A stretch of 64,000 nt of DNA. Source: Ciceribacter sp. L1K22 (GTDB lineage: Bacteria > Pseudomonadota > Alphaproteobacteria > Rhizobiales > Rhizobiaceae). The notes beneath the pieces were generated by a model. The model had not been told where the DNA came from. It saw nothing but the letters and a program-made list of their open reading frames with translations, and did not search any database. Below are positions 33,837 to 42,692 of the stretch, piece by piece. The position numbers and the translations under genes were made by a program. The stretch covers positions 1,417,399-1,481,398 of the forward strand of contig NZ_JAGFPK010000001.1 in NCBI RefSeq assembly GCF_017599385.1, read 5' to 3'. Position 1 is the stretch's first letter; the number at the start of each line of letters is the position of its first letter.

Positions 33837-34853
33837 TCAGAAGCCTTCCAAAACGATCTTGCCACGGGTGCGCCCGGACTCGACGGCCGCATGGGCCTTC
33901 TTGAGGTTCTCCGCGGTGATCGTGCCGACCGTCTCGGCGAGCGTCGTGCGGACCGTGCCGGCGTCGATCATATCGGCGACCTTGTTGAGAAGCCGGTGCT
34001 GCTCGATCATATCAGGCGTCTGGAAGACGGCGCGGGTGAACATGAACTCCCAGTGCACCGACACGGCCTTGCGCTTGAAGCGCATGATATCGAAGCCGCC
34101 CTTCGGGTCATCGATGATCGCGATCCGGCCCTGCGGTGCGATGATCTCCGCGAAGGCATCCGCATGCTGCTCGCTCTGCGTCAGCGCGTAGATAAAGGCG
34201 GGCGCGCCGATGCCGAGCGCCGCATACTCGGCCGCCAGTGGCTTCGAGTGGTCGATGACATAGTCGGCGCCGAGCGCCTTGACCCATTCGGCGGTTTCGG
34301 CACGCGATGCCGTGGCAATGATCGTGAGGTCGGTCAGCTGCTTGGCGAGCTGGATCGTTATCGATCCGACGCCGCCCGCGCCCCCGGTGATCAGGATCGC
34401 GTGATTGGCGCCCGGCACCTTGTCCTGGACTTTCAAGCGGTCGAACAGCGCCTCGTAGGCCGTGATCGTCGTCAACGGCAGGGCGGCAGCTTCGGCGAAG
34501 CCGAGGCTCTTCGGCTTGAAGCCGGCAATCCGCTCATCGACGAGGTGCAGTTCGCTGTTGGTGCCGGGGCGTGCGATGGAGCCGGCATAGTAGACCTCGT
34601 CGCCCGGCTTGAAGAGGCTCACCTTCTCACCCACCGCCTTCACGACGCCGGCAGCGTCGAAGCCGAGAATGCGGTGTTCGCCGTCGACCGGGGCCGCGCC
34701 GGAGCGGACCTTTGTGTCGACCGGGTTGACGGACACGGCCTTCACCTCGACCAGCAGGTCGTGGCCGGATGCGACCGGATCCGGCAGGGTGATGTCGACG
34801 AGCGACTCGGGTGACGTGATGGGGCCGGGCGTCTTGTATCCGACAGCGCGCAT
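33837..34853 (-). CDS. Zinc-binding-alcohol-dehydrogenase-family oxidoreductase (quinone-oxidoreductase-like)
   Basis: A 338-residue MDR-superfamily enzyme. It has an N-terminal GroES-like domain (VSVNPVDTKVRSG) and a Rossmann domain with ITGGAGGVGSITIQLAKQL. The catalytic-zinc Cys and His are absent, so it is of the zinc-free quinone oxidoreductase type and should use NADPH to reduce quinones or enones. AAGGAG lies seven bases before the ATG at 34853. It is divergent from an HxlR regulator, whose family often senses quinones or aldehydes. Confidence 0.9.
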   Translation of the reverse strand: MRAVGYKTPGPITSPESLVDITLPDPVASGHDLLVEVKAVSVNPVDTKVRSGAAPVDGEHRILGFDAAGVVKAVGEKVSLFKPGDEVYYAGSIARPGTNSELHLVDERIAGFKPKSLGFAEAAALPLTTITAYEALFDRLKVQDKVPGANHAILITGGAGGVGSITIQLAKQLTDLTIIATASRAETAEWVKALGADYVIDHSKPLAAEYAALGIGAPAFIYALTQSEQHADAFAEIIAPQGRIAIIDDPKGGFDIMRFKRKAVSVHWEFMFTRAVFQTPDMIEQHRLLNKVADMIDAGTVRTTLAETVGTITAENLKKAHAAVESGRTRGKIVLEGF

Positions 34854-34890
34854 GGAAAGCTCCTTGGTTGTTTGCACCCGATCCAGTTGA

Positions 34891-34953
34891 TGCATATAAT
34901 CGCATTATGCAAGAATGCACATTTTTTGAATATACCGACATTTTATGTTGGTA
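34891..34953. promoter_or_regulatory. Divergent control region with two inverted repeats (HxlR operator candidates)
   Basis: TGCATA (34891-34896) and TATGCA (34906-34911) form one dyad. TACCGACAT (34933-34941) and ATGTTGGTA (34945-34953), three bases apart with one mismatch, form a second and stronger dyad. Both sit between the oxidoreductase and HxlR genes, and the second is just upstream of the HxlR start. Confidence 0.6.
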
Positions 34954-34975
34954 GTATCAAAAAGGATACCGTGAA

Positions 34976-35401
34976 ATGTCACGCCCTCGCGCCAAGCTGA
35001 ACAGCAATTTTCCGGGTTGTCCGGTGGAGTCGACTTTGAGCCTGCTCGACGGCAAGTGGAAGGGGGTCATTCTCTTCCACCTGTTCAAAAGCGGCACGCT
35101 GCGTTTCTCGGAGTTGCAGCGAAACCTGCCGAGCATCACCCAGCGGATGCTGACCAAGCAGTTGCGGGAACTCGAGGACAACGGCCTGGTCGAGCGCAAG
35201 GTCTATCCCGTCGTTCCGCCGAAAGTGGAATACAGCCTCACCCGCATCGGCCGCAGCCTTGAGGACGTGATCATGGTGCTGGCGAAATGGGGAAACACCC
35301 ACGTCATCTGCGAGGACGGGCGCAAATATGTGACGCTTCCGGACGATCCGTCCTCGATGCTGGAACTGCCGATTTCGGCCGAGCGCTCAGCGGCGACCTG
35401 A
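34976..35401 (+). CDS. HxlR-family transcriptional regulator
   Basis: A 141-residue MarR-like winged-helix regulator. The HxlR signature runs from CPVESTLSLLDGKWKGVILF through RFSELQRNLPSITQRMLTKQ to LVERKVYPVVPPKVEYSLT. Cys15 is the usual redox-sensitive position of the family. It likely represses the divergent oxidoreductase. Its 3' end overlaps the convergent MFS gene by 15 bases. Confidence 0.93.
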   Translation: MSRPRAKLNSNFPGCPVESTLSLLDGKWKGVILFHLFKSGTLRFSELQRNLPSITQRMLTKQLRELEDNGLVERKVYPVVPPKVEYSLTRIGRSLEDVIMVLAKWGNTHVICEDGRKYVTLPDDPSSMLELPISAERSAAT

Positions 35402-36616
35402 GGCCCGCTTCTCCATTGCGATCGAAATCAGGAAGATGATGAGGCCCACGGCGGAAAAGCCCGCGCCGACAAATCCGGTCGAGGCATACCCATAGCCCCA
35501 GGCGATCGCGAGCCCTCCCAGCCAGGCGCCGAGTGCGTTGGCAATGTTGAAAGCCGAATGGTTGGACGCGGCGGCGAGTGTCTGCGCGTCGGCCGCGACG
35601 TCCATGATCCGGATTTGCACGGCCGGGCAGGCGGCAAAGCCGAAGCCGGTCAGGAAGACGCAGACGAACAACATCACCGGGTTGTGCGCCGTCAGCGAGA
35701 AGACCGACATCATGCCGACGTTGAAGGCGAGCATTCCACCGATCGTGCCCTTCAGCGACCAGTCCGCCAGCCGGCTCCCAAGCACGTTTCCGACATTCAT
35801 GCCGATGCCGAAGAGCGCCAGAACGAGCGCCACCGTCGTGGCGGGCAGACCTGCCGTATCCGTCGTCGTCTTGGCGATGTAGCTGAAGATCGCGAACATG
35901 CCGCCGAATCCCGTCGCCGCGACGGCAAGCGTCAGCCAGACCTGCAGCCGGCCGAAGGCCCCCAGTTCCCGGCGGATGCTGGCGCCGGCGGCGACCTCGT
36001 CTCTCGGCAAGAACAAGGCGATGAGCACCACCGTCAGCGCGCCGACGCCGCCAACCAGGAGGAAGGCGGAGCGCCAACTGAGCATCTGCCCCAGGAAGGT
36101 CGCGATCGGCGTTCCGATGAGCGTGGCGATGGTCAGGCCGAGCATCACGCGACCCACTGCGCGCGCCCGGCGATGCGGTGGAACCATGGAGGCCGCCACA
36201 AGCGCCGCAACACCGAAATAGGCGCCATGTGGCAGCCCCGTGATGAACCGCAATGCCGTGAAGCTCAGGAAATCGGGCGCGATCGCCGAGAGCGCGTTTC
36301 CGAGAGCGAAAAGCCCCATCAGCATCAGCAGGAGGGTCTTGCGCGGCAGCTTGGCGGCGAGCGCGGCGATGACAGGCGCGCCCACCACGACGCCCAGCGC
36401 ATAGGCGCTGATGACGCGACCGGCTTCTGGAACGCTGACATCATAGGCCGTCGCGACCTCGGGCAGAAGACCCATGATTGCGAACTCCCCGGTGCCGATG
36501 CCGAAGCCGCCGACCGCGAGTGCGACTTCGATCAGGATTGCAAGCGACGGCGAGATCGCCGTGTCAGCACGCGCCGGCTCGGCTGCGGACGGGGAGAGCG
36601 CGGTCATGTCGGTCAT
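35387..36616 (-). CDS. MFS transporter (AraJ/YdhP-like)
   Basis: A 409-residue protein with twelve helices. GGFGIGTGEFAIMGLLPEVA at the end of helix 1 and RFITGLPHGAYFGVAALVAA in helix 4 are typical of the sugar-efflux/YdhP branch (DHA1-type). It is an inner-membrane exporter of unknown substrate. The ATG at 36616 was used; a second in-frame ATG at 36607 is possible. The 3' end overlaps the HxlR gene, so readthrough transcripts would be antisense to each other. The region 36617-36840 holds no other gene. Confidence 0.9.
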   Translation of the reverse strand: MTDMTALSPSAAEPARADTAISPSLAILIEVALAVGGFGIGTGEFAIMGLLPEVATAYDVSVPEAGRVISAYALGVVVGAPVIAALAAKLPRKTLLLMLMGLFALGNALSAIAPDFLSFTALRFITGLPHGAYFGVAALVAASMVPPHRRARAVGRVMLGLTIATLIGTPIATFLGQMLSWRSAFLLVGGVGALTVVLIALFLPRDEVAAGASIRRELGAFGRLQVWLTLAVAATGFGGMFAIFSYIAKTTTDTAGLPATTVALVLALFGIGMNVGNVLGSRLADWSLKGTIGGMLAFNVGMMSVFSLTAHNPVMLFVCVFLTGFGFAACPAVQIRIMDVAADAQTLAAASNHSAFNIANALGAWLGGLAIAWGYGYASTGFVGAGFSAVGLIIFLISIAMEKRASGRR

Positions 36617-36840
36617 TGGAAGTCCTGGAAGCAGCGGGTGGGCACGCGCTGGTGGCGCCGCCCGATGGGTTCGGAAGAATACTTAGCATTTATCATCCTT
36701 TTGTGCGTCGCCGCAAAGCAAAAGCTTGAAATGGCCTCACCCTCTCCCGATTTGTGGAAGACGCGGTGAAACAACGGCGGACGCCACGCGTTTGTGTCGC
36801 GCTGTGACCGGTCACCGAAATGAAGATCGAACGAGGCATC

Positions 36841-37773
36841 ATGAAGCTGAGAGCAGTGCTGAACCGTGACGGTGGCACATTCCGCACCACCGACATGGCC
36901 GATTTCTGCGCCAGGACAACGGAGGCGTTTGCCCGTGCGGGCAAGGAGCTGGAGTGCCGGATCGTGGCCGGCTCCGAGGTTGTCGGTGCCCTCGAGGAGG
37001 CCTGCGCCCATTCCGGCCTCGACGGCGTCATCGCCGGCGGTGGAGACGGAACGATTTCTGCTGCTGCGGGGCTGGCTTGGCGTGCGGGCCTTCCGCTTGG
37101 CGTTATTCCGGCGGGAACGATGAACCTCTTCGCACGCGCGCTGAAGATGCCATTGGATATCCACCAGGCGGTCGAAGCGCTGGCGACCAGCCCTGTCCGA
37201 TCGGTCGATATTGCGACAGCCAATGGCCGCCCTTTCGTGCACCAGTTTTCGGCCGGCATGCACGCCCGCATGGTCCGTATGCGCAACCAGATGGAATTCG
37301 CCAGCCGGCTCGGCAAGATGCGGGCGAGCTCGCAGGCGGTTCTCGGTGTTATTCTCGACCCGCCGCGGTTCGAGGTTGCATTCGACCTTGACGGCGACGG
37401 AAAGCCGGAAAATCGCGATGTATCGGCAATCTCGGTATCGAACAATCCGTTCGGGGCGAACGCTCTTCTCGTGCAGGACGATCCCGCAGGCGGCAAGCTG
37501 GGCGTCTATTTCGCCGCGCCCGTTCCGTCTGCAGGTGTCGCAAAGCTCGCCTTCGATATCCTGCGGGGACGGCTGAAGGACAATGAAGCGGTCGATCATG
37601 GCACGGCGCGGACCGTGCGATTGCACTTCCCCAAGCACCGGAAAGGCGCACTTTGCGTCCTCGACGGCGAACTGCTGCGCATGCCTGAATATGTGGAGAT
37701 CCGTCAGCATCCCGGAGAATTGCGGGTCATCGCTCCGGCGGCCGTCGCGACTTTGGCTCAGGCTGTCGGATAA
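36841..37773 (+). CDS. Diacylglycerol-kinase-family lipid kinase
   Basis: A 310-residue protein of the DAGK/LCB5 family. The nucleotide-binding motif GGGDGTISAAAGLA lies at about 65-78, followed by GVIPAGTMNLFARAL. These enzymes phosphorylate lipids such as diacylglycerol or sphingoid bases. It has no membrane helix. The start at 36841 gives MKLRAVLNRDGGTFR, the usual N-terminus of the family; an in-frame ATG at 36820 is possible. The end overlaps the convergent RbsD/FucU gene by 16 bases. Confidence 0.88.
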   Translation: MKLRAVLNRDGGTFRTTDMADFCARTTEAFARAGKELECRIVAGSEVVGALEEACAHSGLDGVIAGGGDGTISAAAGLAWRAGLPLGVIPAGTMNLFARALKMPLDIHQAVEALATSPVRSVDIATANGRPFVHQFSAGMHARMVRMRNQMEFASRLGKMRASSQAVLGVILDPPRFEVAFDLDGDGKPENRDVSAISVSNNPFGANALLVQDDPAGGKLGVYFAAPVPSAGVAKLAFDILRGRLKDNEAVDHGTARTVRLHFPKHRKGALCVLDGELLRMPEYVEIRQHPGELRVIAPAAVATLAQAVG

Positions 37774-38192
37774 ATCACGCCCTTCCGCAAAATCATGTTG
37801 GCATAGAGCGCCGGCTCGCTGGTGTGCACCACCGTGTGGGCAGCCTTGACCCGGTCATAGAAGGCGGCGCCGACGAGCGGGGTGATCGACCGGCCGGGCG
37901 CATGGCGTTCGCAGACCTCGATCATCGCACGGTGAATGGGATCAAGGCGCTCGGCATCCGGCCCGACCGTGGACCGGAAAAGCGCCTGATCGACGAAATC
38001 GTCGACCGGCAGCACGCTGAGGATCGCGTCGAGAACCCGCACGATTCCATGGCCATCGGCCCGGATCAACCGCCGGCCATGTTCCAGTGCCGGATAGTTC
38101 CCGTCGACGACGGCGATTTCGTCGCCGTGTCCCATGGCCCGTAATGTGGCCAAAAGTTCCGGTCCGAGCAGCGGGTCAAGCCCCTTCAGCAT
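37758..38192 (-). CDS. RbsD/FucU-family sugar mutarotase
   Basis: A 144-residue protein of the RbsD/FucU family, which interconverts sugar anomers. The conserved MGHGDEIAVVDGNYPA segment (catalytic His22 region) is at residues 20-35 and the C-terminal YANMILRKGVI is family-typical. It is the second gene of a two-gene unit with the ROK repressor (17-base overlap) and faces away from the frcBCAK genes. It probably speeds conversion of fructose or ribose anomers taken up by that system. Confidence 0.88.
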   Translation of the reverse strand: MLKGLDPLLGPELLATLRAMGHGDEIAVVDGNYPALEHGRRLIRADGHGIVRVLDAILSVLPVDDFVDQALFRSTVGPDAERLDPIHRAMIEVCERHAPGRSITPLVGAAFYDRVKAAHTVVHTSEPALYANMILRKGVIYPTA

Positions 38193-39426
38193 TCTCGATC
38201 TCCTTGAAAAGCACGGTCTGGTCTATGTGGTAGCGGTTGAAGATCGGCAGGCTGGCGCCGCCGATCGCGCGCGCCTGGGCGCCAACCTGTCCCTCGACGA
38301 TGTCGGGCACGACGATGCCCTGCAGGTCGAGCTTGTTCAGTTCCTCCACGGTCGCCCGCACCAGTCGTTCGCGCACCCAACCGGGAAAGCCGCCGTCGAT
38401 CACGGCGGCGGAGAAGTCGATGATCGATGATGCTGCGACGATCGCCTGGGCAAGCGCGGCGGCACTGTCGCGGATCCAGATTTCCAAAGGCTCGCCGAAG
38501 TCGATCCACTGGTCGGCCGCATACCAGAGCGGCTGTGGATCGATACCCCTGTCCCGCAGCAGCCGTTCCAGCACGAAGATCGACGCGATTTCGAGCAACT
38601 GCCGGGTCTCGCCGTTTTTGTTGCGCACCGGCAGCGGGCCGATCGCCCCGGCTGTGCCGGTGCGGCCGACGAACAGCGCCGAATTGAGCACGATGCCGCC
38701 GCCGATGAAGGAACCGACGTAGAAATAGACGAAATCCGGATAGCGCGGCCCGATGCCGAAGACGAGTTCGGCCCCACAGGCGCTGGTCGCGTCGTTCTGG
38801 AGATAGACCGGGTAGGGGAGACGGGCCGCGACCTCGGCCTGAAGGTCGAAGCCCCGCCAGGCATCCATTGCCCCGGCCGGCGCTCCCACCTCGGGTGCCC
38901 AGTTCCACAGTTCGAATGGCGCGGATATGCCAACGCCGGCGATCGCAGCACGCTGCGTCGTCGAGAGCTTTGCCTCCAGGTCGGCAATGCCGCGCGTCAC
39001 GAAATCGATGATGCGCCTGGGATCGGGGTAGGGATAGGTGAAGTGGCGGTTGAGACGGATCTCGCCGACGAAATCCATCAGCACCAGATCTGCGCTGCGG
39101 CGGCCCATCTTCAAGCCGAAGGAGTAGACGGCATCCGGATTGAGGCGCATCGGCACCGAAGGCTGCCCGACGCGTCCACGCGTCGGCTCGCCCCGCATCA
39201 GCAGGCCGTCCTTTTCCAACGACCGCATGATGACGGAGACCGTCTGTGCCGACAGTCCGGTAAGGCGGGCGATTTCGGCTTTGGAAACGCCCGCATTGCG
39301 TCGGACGAGCGACAGCACGAGCCGCTCGTTGTAGGCCCGCACGCGCACCTGGTTCGCACCGCCGCCGGTCGTGGTGACCAGCGTCGAAGCATCGCCCGCG
39401 CCGGGGATGTTGTCCGAGAATGTCAT
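38176..39426 (-). CDS. frcR: ROK-family repressor of the fructose locus (FrcR-like)
   Basis: A 416-residue protein with an N-terminal winged helix (VSKAEIARLTGLSAQTVSVI) and a ROK domain. The glucokinase-like phosphate loop is not obvious, as is usual for repressors. The usual CXCGXXGC zinc motif is absent; only CGAEL is seen in that area. It is divergent from the binding-protein gene with a 234-base control region, the same arrangement as the frc operon of Sinorhizobium meliloti. It probably represses frcBCAK until sugar binds. Confidence 0.85.
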   Translation of the reverse strand: MTFSDNIPGAGDASTLVTTTGGGANQVRVRAYNERLVLSLVRRNAGVSKAEIARLTGLSAQTVSVIMRSLEKDGLLMRGEPTRGRVGQPSVPMRLNPDAVYSFGLKMGRRSADLVLMDFVGEIRLNRHFTYPYPDPRRIIDFVTRGIADLEAKLSTTQRAAIAGVGISAPFELWNWAPEVGAPAGAMDAWRGFDLQAEVAARLPYPVYLQNDATSACGAELVFGIGPRYPDFVYFYVGSFIGGGIVLNSALFVGRTGTAGAIGPLPVRNKNGETRQLLEIASIFVLERLLRDRGIDPQPLWYAADQWIDFGEPLEIWIRDSAAALAQAIVAASSIIDFSAAVIDGGFPGWVRERLVRATVEELNKLDLQGIVVPDIVEGQVGAQARAIGGASLPIFNRYHIDQTVLFKEIENAEGA

Positions 39427-39488
39427 GGCCGCATCCTCCCTCGATCCGCCCGGCCCTTGTTAGCGGATCGGCCGTAGAATGTCACAGC

Positions 39489-39538
39489 GAATTAATAATT
39501 CAACTGGATTTATTTATTGACAATCAGAAAACTCTGAT
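39489..39538. promoter_or_regulatory. frcR-frcB divergent promoter/operator region
   Basis: Three signals lie within 50 bases. GAATTA-a-TAATTC (39489-39501) is an inverted repeat. TTGACA (39517-39522) is a perfect -35 hexamer reading toward frcB, although no strong -10 follows at the right spacing. ATCAGA-aaac-TCTGAT (39523-39538) is a perfect inverted repeat directly after the -35. The last is well placed for a repressor. Confidence 0.5.
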
Positions 39539-39660
39539 GTTCATTCTGGGCCGTGGAGGAGAGGCGAGCCGGGAAGCTCGTCGGCCGGCGTGGAGGCGCC
39601 ACAAAGCCACGTGAAGGGTCCGCGGGTGCGGATCTCTAACGCCATTTCGGGAGGAAAATC

Positions 39661-40686
39661 ATGAAGAAGTCCCTGTTCGCAGCATCCATGGCAGCGCTTG
39701 CGCTCGGTTGCGTCTTTGCCGCTCCGGCAAGCGCCGCCGACGTGTCGGCCTGCCTGATCACCAAGACCGACACCAATCCCTTCTTCGTCAAGATGAAGGA
39801 AGGCGCGACCGCCAAGGCCGCCGAGATCGGCGTGACGCTGAAGTCTTATGCCGGCAAGATTGACGGCGATTCCGAAAGCCAGGTTGCGGCAATCGAAACC
39901 TGCATCGCCGATGGCGCCAAGGGTATCCTGCTCACCGCATCCGACACCAAGGGCATCGTCCCGGCCGTGCAGAAGGCCCGTGACGCCGGCATCCTCGTCA
40001 TCGCTCTCGACACGCCGCTCGAGCCTGTCGATGCCGCTGACATGACTTTCGCCACCGACAACCTGCTCGCCGGCGAACTGATCGGAAAGTGGGCCGCCGC
40101 AACCCTCGGCGACGCCGCGAAGGATGCCCGGATCGCCTTCCTGAACCTGACCCCGTCGCAACCGTCGGTCGACGTTCTGCGCAACCAGGGCTTCATGAAG
40201 GGCTTCGGCATCGACGTGAAGGACATCAGCAAGATCGGCGACGAAGATGATCCGCGCATCGTCGGCCATGACGTCACCAACGGTAACGAGGAAGGCGGCC
40301 GCACCGCCATGGAAAACCTTCTGCAGAAGGATCCGTCGGTCAACGTCGTCCACACCATCAACGAACCGGCTGCCGCCGGCGCCTATGAAGCGCTGAAGGC
40401 CGTCGGCAAGGAAGGCGACGTGCTGATCGTTTCCGTCGATGGCGGTTGCCCGGGCGTCAAGAACGTCGCCGAAGGTGTGATCGGCGCGACATCGCAGCAA
40501 TACCCGCTGCTGATGGCGTCGCTTGGCATTGAGGCGATCAAGAAGTTCGCCGACACCGGCGAGAAGCCTGCCGCCACCGAAGGCAAGGACTTCTTCGACA
40601 CCGGCGTTGCCCTTGTCACCGACAAGCCCGCAGCCGGCGTCGAGTCCATCGACACCAAGGAAGGCATGGACAAGTGCTGGGGTTGA
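39661..40686 (+). CDS. frcB: Fructose/ribose-type ABC transporter, periplasmic binding protein
   Basis: A 341-residue periplasmic binding protein of the ribose-binding family. A signal peptide (cleavage after APASA) precedes the mature protein, which opens [20 protein letters not shown]. The segment [20 protein letters not shown] and the C-terminal KEGMDKCWG match what I remember of S. meliloti FrcB, which takes up fructose, mannose and ribose. GGAGG lies upstream of the ATG at 39661. It is the first gene of frcBCAK, and a strong terminator follows at 40753-40794. Confidence 0.95.
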   Translation: MKKSLFAASMAALALGCVFAAPASAADVSACLITKTDTNPFFVKMKEGATAKAAEIGVTLKSYAGKIDGDSESQVAAIETCIADGAKGILLTASDTKGIVPAVQKARDAGILVIALDTPLEPVDAADMTFATDNLLAGELIGKWAAATLGDAAKDARIAFLNLTPSQPSVDVLRNQGFMKGFGIDVKDISKIGDEDDPRIVGHDVTNGNEEGGRTAMENLLQKDPSVNVVHTINEPAAAGAYEALKAVGKEGDVLIVSVDGGCPGVKNVAEGVIGATSQQYPLLMASLGIEAIKKFADTGEKPAATEGKDFFDTGVALVTDKPAAGVESIDTKEGMDKCWG

Positions 40687-40752
40687 TCTGACTTAGCCCG
40701 TGAAAGACTATGAGTGGCGCGGTTGGTTGGTCCTTTCCGCGCCGCTACGGGC

Positions 40753-40794
40753 AGCGACCGATCGCCTGGGCGGACGGGAGATCGGTCGCTTTTT
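40753..40794 (+). terminator. Intercistronic terminator between frcB and frcC
   Basis: AGCGACCGATC (40753-40763) and GATCGGTCGCT (40780-40790) form an 11-base-pair perfect stem with a 16-base loop, followed by TTTT-A-TTT. It sits inside the operon, 67 bases after frcB, and should let the binding protein be made in excess over permease and ATPase. Confidence 0.88.
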
Positions 40795-40830
40795 ATTTGC
40801 ACGGGACGGATGCATCAGGGAGGACGAAAC

Positions 40831-41910
40831 ATGCAGCAAGAGGTGAAAGCCGCGGGGCCGAGCCAGGAGTTCGAGAAGGTGCTGGGCGGAAGCTCCAACC
40901 AGGTCGCCTCCTTCGAACGGAACAAGTCGGTCATAGAGCGCTTCCAGCATTTCCTTCATTCGAGCCCGGCGGCGGTGCCGCTGATCGTGCTCATCCTGTC
41001 CCTGGTCGCCTTCGGCGCGATCCTCGGCGGCAAGTTCTTCTCCGCCTTCACGCTGACGCTGATCCTCCAGCAGGTGGCGATCGTCGGCATCGTCGGCGCG
41101 GCCCAGAGCCTTGTCATCCTGACCGCAGGTATCGATCTTTCTGTCGGCGCGATCATGGTCCTGTCCTCCGTCGTGATGGGGCAGTTCGCCTTCCGCTACG
41201 GTCTTCCACCTGAAATCGCCGTCCTGTGCGGCTTCATCGTCGGTGGCTTTTGCGGCTGGATCAACGGCGCGCTGATCGCCTGGATGCGCCTTCCGCCCTT
41301 CATCGTCACGCTCGGCATGTGGCAGATCGTGCTGGCGTCCAACTTCCTCTATTCGGCCAATGAGACCATTCGCGCCCAGGATATCGAGGCCAACGCGCCC
41401 ATCCTGCAATTCTTCGGCAACAACATACGCATGGGCGGAGCGGTCTTCACCTATGGCGTCATTGCCATGGTGCTGCTCGTCGCCCTGCTCTGGTATGTCT
41501 TGAACAGGACGGCTTGGGGCAGGCACCTCTATGCGGTCGGTGACGATCCGGATGCGGCGGAACTGGCGGGCGTCAACGTCAAGCGCATGCTGGTCTCCGT
41601 CTATACGCTGTCCGGCCTCATCTGCGCGCTGGCCGGCTGGGCCCTGATCGGCCGTATCGGTTCGGTCTCGCCGACCGCCGGCCAGTTTGCCAACATCGAA
41701 AGCATCACGGCCGTCGTAATCGGCGGTCTCTCGCTCTTCGGCGGGCGCGGCTCGATCCTCGGCATGCTCTTCGGGGCGCTGATCGTCGGTGTCTTCTCCC
41801 TCGGCCTGCGCCTCATCGGCACCGACCCGCAATGGACATACCTCTTGATCGGCGTGCTCATCATCGGCGCCGTGGCAATCGACCAGTGGATCAGAAAGGT
41901 GGCAGGCTGA
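40831..41910 (+). CDS. frcC: Fructose-type ABC transporter, permease
   Basis: A 359-residue inner-membrane permease of the ribose/xylose (RbsC-like) family with eight to ten helices. The signature VILTAGIDLSVGAIM lies in the middle, and AELAGVNVKRMLVSVYTLSG is the EAA-like loop that contacts the ATPase. GGGAGGAC lies upstream of the ATG at 40831; an open frame extends back through the terminator and is not coding. The stop overlaps the start of the ATPase gene (TGATG). Confidence 0.94.
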   Translation: MQQEVKAAGPSQEFEKVLGGSSNQVASFERNKSVIERFQHFLHSSPAAVPLIVLILSLVAFGAILGGKFFSAFTLTLILQQVAIVGIVGAAQSLVILTAGIDLSVGAIMVLSSVVMGQFAFRYGLPPEIAVLCGFIVGGFCGWINGALIAWMRLPPFIVTLGMWQIVLASNFLYSANETIRAQDIEANAPILQFFGNNIRMGGAVFTYGVIAMVLLVALLWYVLNRTAWGRHLYAVGDDPDAAELAGVNVKRMLVSVYTLSGLICALAGWALIGRIGSVSPTAGQFANIESITAVVIGGLSLFGGRGSILGMLFGALIVGVFSLGLRLIGTDPQWTYLLIGVLIIGAVAIDQWIRKVAG

Positions 41911-42692
41911 TGACCAGGGAACCCATTCTCACCGCTCGCGGTCTGATCAAGCGCTACGGCCGCGTGACCGCCCTCGACCAAGCCGATTTCGATCTCTACC
42001 CGGGCGAAATCCTCGCCGTCATCGGCGACAACGGCGCTGGTAAATCCTCGCTGATCAAGGCGATTTCCGGTGCCGTGACACCCGACGAAGGCGAGATCCG
42101 TCTGGAGGGGCGGCCTGTGCATTTCCGCTCGCCGATCGAGGCCCGCAAGGCCGGGATCGAGACCGTCTACCAGAACCTCGCGCTGTCGCCGGCGCTGTCG
42201 ATCGCCGACAACATGTTCCTCGGCCGCGAACTCCGCAAGCCGGGCGTAATGGGCAAGGTCTTCCGCAGCCTCGACCGTCCGGCGATGGAAAAGTTCGCCC
42301 GCGACAAACTGTCGGAACTGGGGCTGATGACGATCCAGAACATCAACCAGGCGGTGGAAACCCTGTCCGGCGGCCAGCGCCAAGGCGTTGCCGTCGCCCG
42401 CGCCGCCGCATTCGGCTCGAAGGTGGTGATCCTCGATGAACCGACAGCGGCGCTTGGGGTCAAGGAAAGCCGCAAGGTTCTCGAACTGATCCTCGACGTG
42501 CGCGCCCGTGGCCTGCCGATCGTGCTGATCTCGCATAACATGCCGCACGTGTTCGAGGTGGCGGACCGCATCCATGTCCACCGGCTCGGCAAGCGCCTCT
42601 GCGTCATCAATCCGAAGGATTACACCATGTCCGACGCGGTCGCCTTTATGACCGGCGCCCGCCCGGCGCCTGACGAGGGTATCGCCGCGTGA
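41910..42692 (+). CDS. frcA: Fructose-type ABC transporter, ATP-binding protein
   Basis: A 260-residue single-domain ABC ATPase: Walker A GDNGAGKSS (about 40-48), signature LSGGQRQGVAVARA, Walker B VVILDEPTAAL. Most ribose-type ATPases have two fused domains of about 500 residues; the single-domain length is the form found in frc operons. It starts at the ATG that overlaps the permease stop, and its own stop overlaps the GTG of frcK (GTGA). Confidence 0.95.
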   Translation: MTREPILTARGLIKRYGRVTALDQADFDLYPGEILAVIGDNGAGKSSLIKAISGAVTPDEGEIRLEGRPVHFRSPIEARKAGIETVYQNLALSPALSIADNMFLGRELRKPGVMGKVFRSLDRPAMEKFARDKLSELGLMTIQNINQAVETLSGGQRQGVAVARAAAFGSKVVILDEPTAALGVKESRKVLELILDVRARGLPIVLISHNMPHVFEVADRIHVHRLGKRLCVINPKDYTMSDAVAFMTGARPAPDEGIAA

